DNA from: Muribaculaceae bacterium
GTDB taxonomy: Bacteria > Bacteroidota > Bacteroidia > Bacteroidales > Muribaculaceae
NCBI GenBank assembly: GCA_017545095.1
Contig: JAFYCU010000062.1
Location: forward strand, 1 to 18,097
Direction of reading: 5' to 3'
DNA length: 18,097 bases
Below the pieces are notes generated by a model that did no database searches, was not told the origin of the DNA, and worked only from the letters and a program-made list of their open reading frames with translations. The translations under genes and the position numbers were made by a program. This document shows, piece by piece, positions 15,612-18,097 of the stretch (positions within the stretch are counted from its first letter, which is position 1; each line of letters opens with the position of its first letter).

Positions 15612-16424
15612 TTACAATTCTAGATAAAAATCGCGGCAAAGCGTGCGATACGCCTCGGTGTAGTAGCCGTTGGCTTCTTTTATCGCTATGCTTTCGCGCG
15701 TCAAGCTGGCCCGCGACGGGGTGAGTTCACACAGCAGGCGTTTGGGCTGTTTCCCCACCACCGAGGTGACCTCGCACAGGCGGGCGATGTCCAACGACTG
15801 GAAAGCAGCTTGCTCGATGACCTGACTCCGCGCATCGGCGGGAGCAACCATGGCCAGTCGCCCCGATGGAGCGAGCAGGTGGCGGGCATGAGCGATGAGG
15901 CGGGCATAATCGAGGGTGATGGTGTGGCGCGCGCTGGCCCGGGCTGCATCGGGCGACTGGATGCCATAGATGAAAAACGGAGGATTGCTCACGATGAGGT
16001 CATAGTTCTCCCCCACCCACTCGTTGAAATCGGCATAGGTGGCTCGCAGTCGGCCTGCCCAGGGCGAAGTTGCGAAGTTGCGCTGCGCCTCGACCACGCT
16101 AGCGGCATCAATGTCGATGGCATCGACAACAGCCGCTGGGCATCGCTGCGCCACCATCAGGGCTATCACGCCACACCCCGTGCCCACATCAAGCACACGC
16201 TGCACGCCTTGCACACGACACCACGCCCCAAGCAACACCGCATCGGTGCCCACACGCATCGTGGATGAGCCATGCTCAACAGCGAATTGCTTGAAGTGAA
16301 ACAATTCATTCTCATGGCCTCCCTCAGGCTCATGCCCCCCCTCATTCCTCCCTAAAGGGGGGATGATGTTATGTAGCTCCTCCTTTAGAAGGAGTTTGGA
16401 GATGCCTATTTCTTGTGGCTCCAT
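15612..16424 (-). CDS. trmN6: tRNA1(Val) (adenine(37)-N6)-methyltransferase with repeat-derived N-terminus
   Basis: A 270-residue SAM-dependent methyltransferase of the YfiC/TrmN6 type, which modifies A37 in a valine tRNA. The core begins at LFHFKQFAVEHGSSTMRVGTDAVLLGAW (41 on). SAM motif I is VLDVGTGCGVIAL (77-89), DAIDID (101-106) is motif II, and SNPPFF (146-151) is the target-adenine motif. About 38 residues precede the core: a copy of the palindromic repeat (ISKLLLKEELHNI) and a 6-residue tandem, NEGGHE/PEGGHE. The chosen ATG at 16424 lies 4 bases after the lepA stop, suggesting an operon. Alternatives are TTG at 16436, overlapping lepA, or an in-frame TTG at L41, which would restore a family-length protein. 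Confidence 0.87.
   Translation of the reverse strand: MEPQEIGISKLLLKEELHNIIPPLGRNEGGHEPEGGHENELFHFKQFAVEHGSSTMRVGTDAVLLGAWCRVQGVQRVLDVGTGCGVIALMVAQRCPAAVVDAIDIDAASVVEAQRNFATSPWAGRLRATYADFNEWVGENYDLIVSNPPFFIYGIQSPDAARASARHTITLDYARLIAHARHLLAPSGRLAMVAPADARSQVIEQAAFQSLDIARLCEVTSVVGKQPKRLLCELTPSRASLTRESIAIKEANGYYTEAYRTLCRDFYLEL
16311..16346 (-). repeat. 18-bp tandem duplication in the trmN6 leader
   Basis: On the minus strand AATGAGGGGGGGCATGAG (16346-16329) is followed by CCTGAGGGAGGCCATGAG (16328-16311), encoding NEGGHE and PEGGHE. It directly precedes the conserved methyltransferase core. Confidence 0.8.
16365..16404 (-). repeat. Palindromic dispersed repeat inside the trmN6 N-terminus
   Basis: This is the 40-base element related to 12489-12528, with core CTCCTT-TAG-AAGGAG on the plus strand (16380-16394). 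A second imperfect palindrome, CCTCCC-TAAA-GGGGGG (about 16347-16362), adjoins it, so the site resembles a two-hairpin repeat unit. It is read as ISKLLLKEELHNI. Confidence 0.8.
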
Positions 16425-16428
16425 CGCC

Positions 16429-18097
16429 TTAGTCAAGCTTTAGCACGGCGAGGAAAGCCTTTTGAGGCACTTGCACAGTGCCTATTTGCTTCATGCGTTT
16501 TTTACCGGCTTTTTGCTTTTCGAGCAGTTTGCGCTTGCGGCTCACATCGCCGCCATAGCACTTGGCGGTGACATCCTTGCGCACCTGCTTCACCGTCTCG
16601 CGGGCAATGATTTTGGCTCCAATGGCGGCCTGGATGGCGATGTCGTACTGCTGGCGCGGAATCAGTTCTTTGAGTTTTTCGCACATGCGACGCCCCAGCG
16701 ACACAGCATTGTCGACGTGGGTGAGCGCACTCAGCGCGTCCACCTGCTGACCGTTGAGCAGGATGTCGAGTTTGATGAGTTTCGACTCGCGGAAACCGTT
16801 GATAAAATAGTCGAACGACGCATAGCCCTTACTGATGCTCTTGAGTTTGTCGTAGAAATCAATCACAATCTCGCCCAACGGGATGTCGAAGGTAAGCTCC
16901 AGACGATTGCCGCTGATGTATTCCTGTTTCACCAGCTCGCCGCGCTTGCTCAGGCACAGCGTGATGATGGGTCCCATAAACTCCGACTGCGTGATAATGC
17001 TGGCGCGGATGTAGGGTTCCTCGATTTTCTCAATCACCGCCACATCGGGCAGTCCGGCAGGGTTGTGCACCTCGGTGAGGTTGCCTTTCTTGTCCCACAC
17101 CTTATAAGACACGTTGGGCACGGTGGTGATGACCTCCATGTTGAACTCGCGGCTCAGTCGCTCCTGCACAATCTCCATGTGCAGCAGCCCCAGGAAACCG
17201 CATCGGAAGCCGAAGCCCAGTGCCACCGACGATTCGGCGGTGAACGTGAGTGCGGCATCGTTGAGCTGCAATTTCTCGAGCGAAGCCCGCAGATTCTCGA
17301 AGTCCTCTGGCTCAATGGGATATACACCGGCAAACACCATCGGCGTCACCTCCTGGAAGCCCTCGATGGCCTTGTCGCACGGACATTCCACATGGGTGAT
17401 GGTGTCGCCCACGCGCACCTCCACCGAGTTTTTGATGCCCGAAATCACGTAGCCCACATTTCCGGCACTGAGCGTGTCGCGCGGCGAGAGCTGCAGCTTG
17501 AGCACGCCCATCTCGTCAACATGATACTCCTTCTGTGTATTGACAAACTTCACAAAGTCGTTCTTGCGGATGGTGCCGTTGAGGATTTTGTAATAGACAA
17601 TGATGCCACGGAACGGGTTGAACACCGAGTCGAAAATCAAGGCCTGCAACGGGGCCTCGGGGTCGCCTTTCGGTGCCGGAATACGCTCAACAATGGCACG
17701 CATCACTTCGGGAATGCCCACTCCGGTGCGTGCGCTCACGCGCAGGATGTCGCCGGGGTCGCAGCCCAGCAGCTCCACGATTTCGTCCTCCACTTCGTCG
17801 GGATGGGCACTATCCATGTCGATTTTGTTGATTACGGGAATGATTTCCAGCCCGTTGTCGATGGCCATGTAAAGGTTGCTGATGGTCTGCGCCTGCACAC
17901 CCTGCGAGGCATCCACCACAAGCAGTGCCCCCTCGCAGGCGGCAATGGAGCGCGACACCTCGTAGGAAAAGTCAACGTGTCCCGGAGTGTCGATCAGGTT
18001 AAGCGTGTAGCGTTCACCGTCGAGAACGAAGTCCATCTGAATGGCGTGGCTCTTGATGGTGATGCCACGCTCACGCTCCAGGTCCATGTCGTCGAGC
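16429..18097 (-). CDS. lepA: Elongation factor 4 (LepA), 5' end outside the window
   Basis: A ribosome-associated GTPase that affects translation fidelity and initiation. The visible 555 residues begin within [15 protein letters not shown], the switch I region. They continue with G3 DTPGHVDF, G4 NKIDM, the beta-barrel domain II, EF-G-like domains, and the LepA-specific C-terminal domain with [26 protein letters not shown] and the end FLAVLKLD. About 40-45 N-terminal residues with the P-loop lie beyond 18097. There is no frameshift, so the gene is cut only by the window edge. The stop is 4 bases before trmN6. Confidence 0.96.
   Translation of the reverse strand, partial: LDDMDLERERGITIKSHAIQMDFVLDGERYTLNLIDTPGHVDFSYEVSRSIAACEGALLVVDASQGVQAQTISNLYMAIDNGLEIIPVINKIDMDSAHPDEVEDEIVELLGCDPGDILRVSARTGVGIPEVMRAIVERIPAPKGDPEAPLQALIFDSVFNPFRGIIVYYKILNGTIRKNDFVKFVNTQKEYHVDEMGVLKLQLSPRDTLSAGNVGYVISGIKNSVEVRVGDTITHVECPCDKAIEGFQEVTPMVFAGVYPIEPEDFENLRASLEKLQLNDAALTFTAESSVALGFGFRCGFLGLLHMEIVQERLSREFNMEVITTVPNVSYKVWDKKGNLTEVHNPAGLPDVAVIEKIEEPYIRASIITQSEFMGPIITLCLSKRGELVKQEYISGNRLELTFDIPLGEIVIDFYDKLKSISKGYASFDYFINGFRESKLIKLDILLNGQQVDALSALTHVDNAVSLGRRMCEKLKELIPRQQYDIAIQAAIGAKIIARETVKQVRKDVTAKCYGGDVSRKRKLLEKQKAGKKRMKQIGTVQVPQKAFLAVLKLD

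Overview
The window looks like a Bacteroidales (Bacteroidota) chromosome segment. The evidence is the repeated -7 promoter motif TAnnTTTG with little Shine-Dalgarno signal, a Bacteroidales-type RNA polymerase omega subunit, a bacterial serine palmitoyltransferase for sphingolipids, BamD beside RpoZ, and an IS1380-family transposase remnant. Coding DNA is GC-rich and short intergenic gaps are AT-rich. I would not place it below order; a Muribaculaceae- or Prevotella-like host is only a guess. Most genes are housekeeping genes for RNA and protein synthesis, DNA maintenance and envelope lipids.

Left part (1-4740): a terminator of an off-window gene comes first. Next is a large protein joining a CCA-adding tRNA nucleotidyltransferase to a complete O6-alkylguanine-DNA alkyltransferase, then PRPP synthetase with a strong terminator. 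A PLP-dependent threonine-aldolase-like enzyme follows on the minus strand.

Middle (4741-10006): bamD and rpoZ form a minus-strand operon ending in a hairpin terminator. Divergent from them is a U32-family RNA-hydroxylation-type protein, whose 3' end overlaps a convergent sugar nucleotidyltransferase by 22 bases. A small acidic pRiA4b ORF-3/IS1096-passenger-like protein follows, and then a gap with two hairpins.

Right part (10007-18097): serine palmitoyltransferase lies on the minus strand. Next come a decayed IS1380 transposase remnant and a repeat-rich leader, then mutS2 and a tRNA-dihydrouridine synthase overlapping by ATGA. Convergent to these are trmN6 and the 5'-truncated lepA, which form a minus-strand operon.

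I see no defence system, prophage, CRISPR array or new multi-gene system. The unusual points are the CCA enzyme-alkyltransferase fusion and a dispersed palindromic repeat. That repeat is translated in the same reading frame inside two unrelated proteins, MutS2 and TrmN6, and has a third, intergenic copy. Smaller points are the frameshifted IS1380 relic, a 7-bp G-quadruplex-capable tandem repeat just before mutS2, and two long perfect hairpins without U-tracts.
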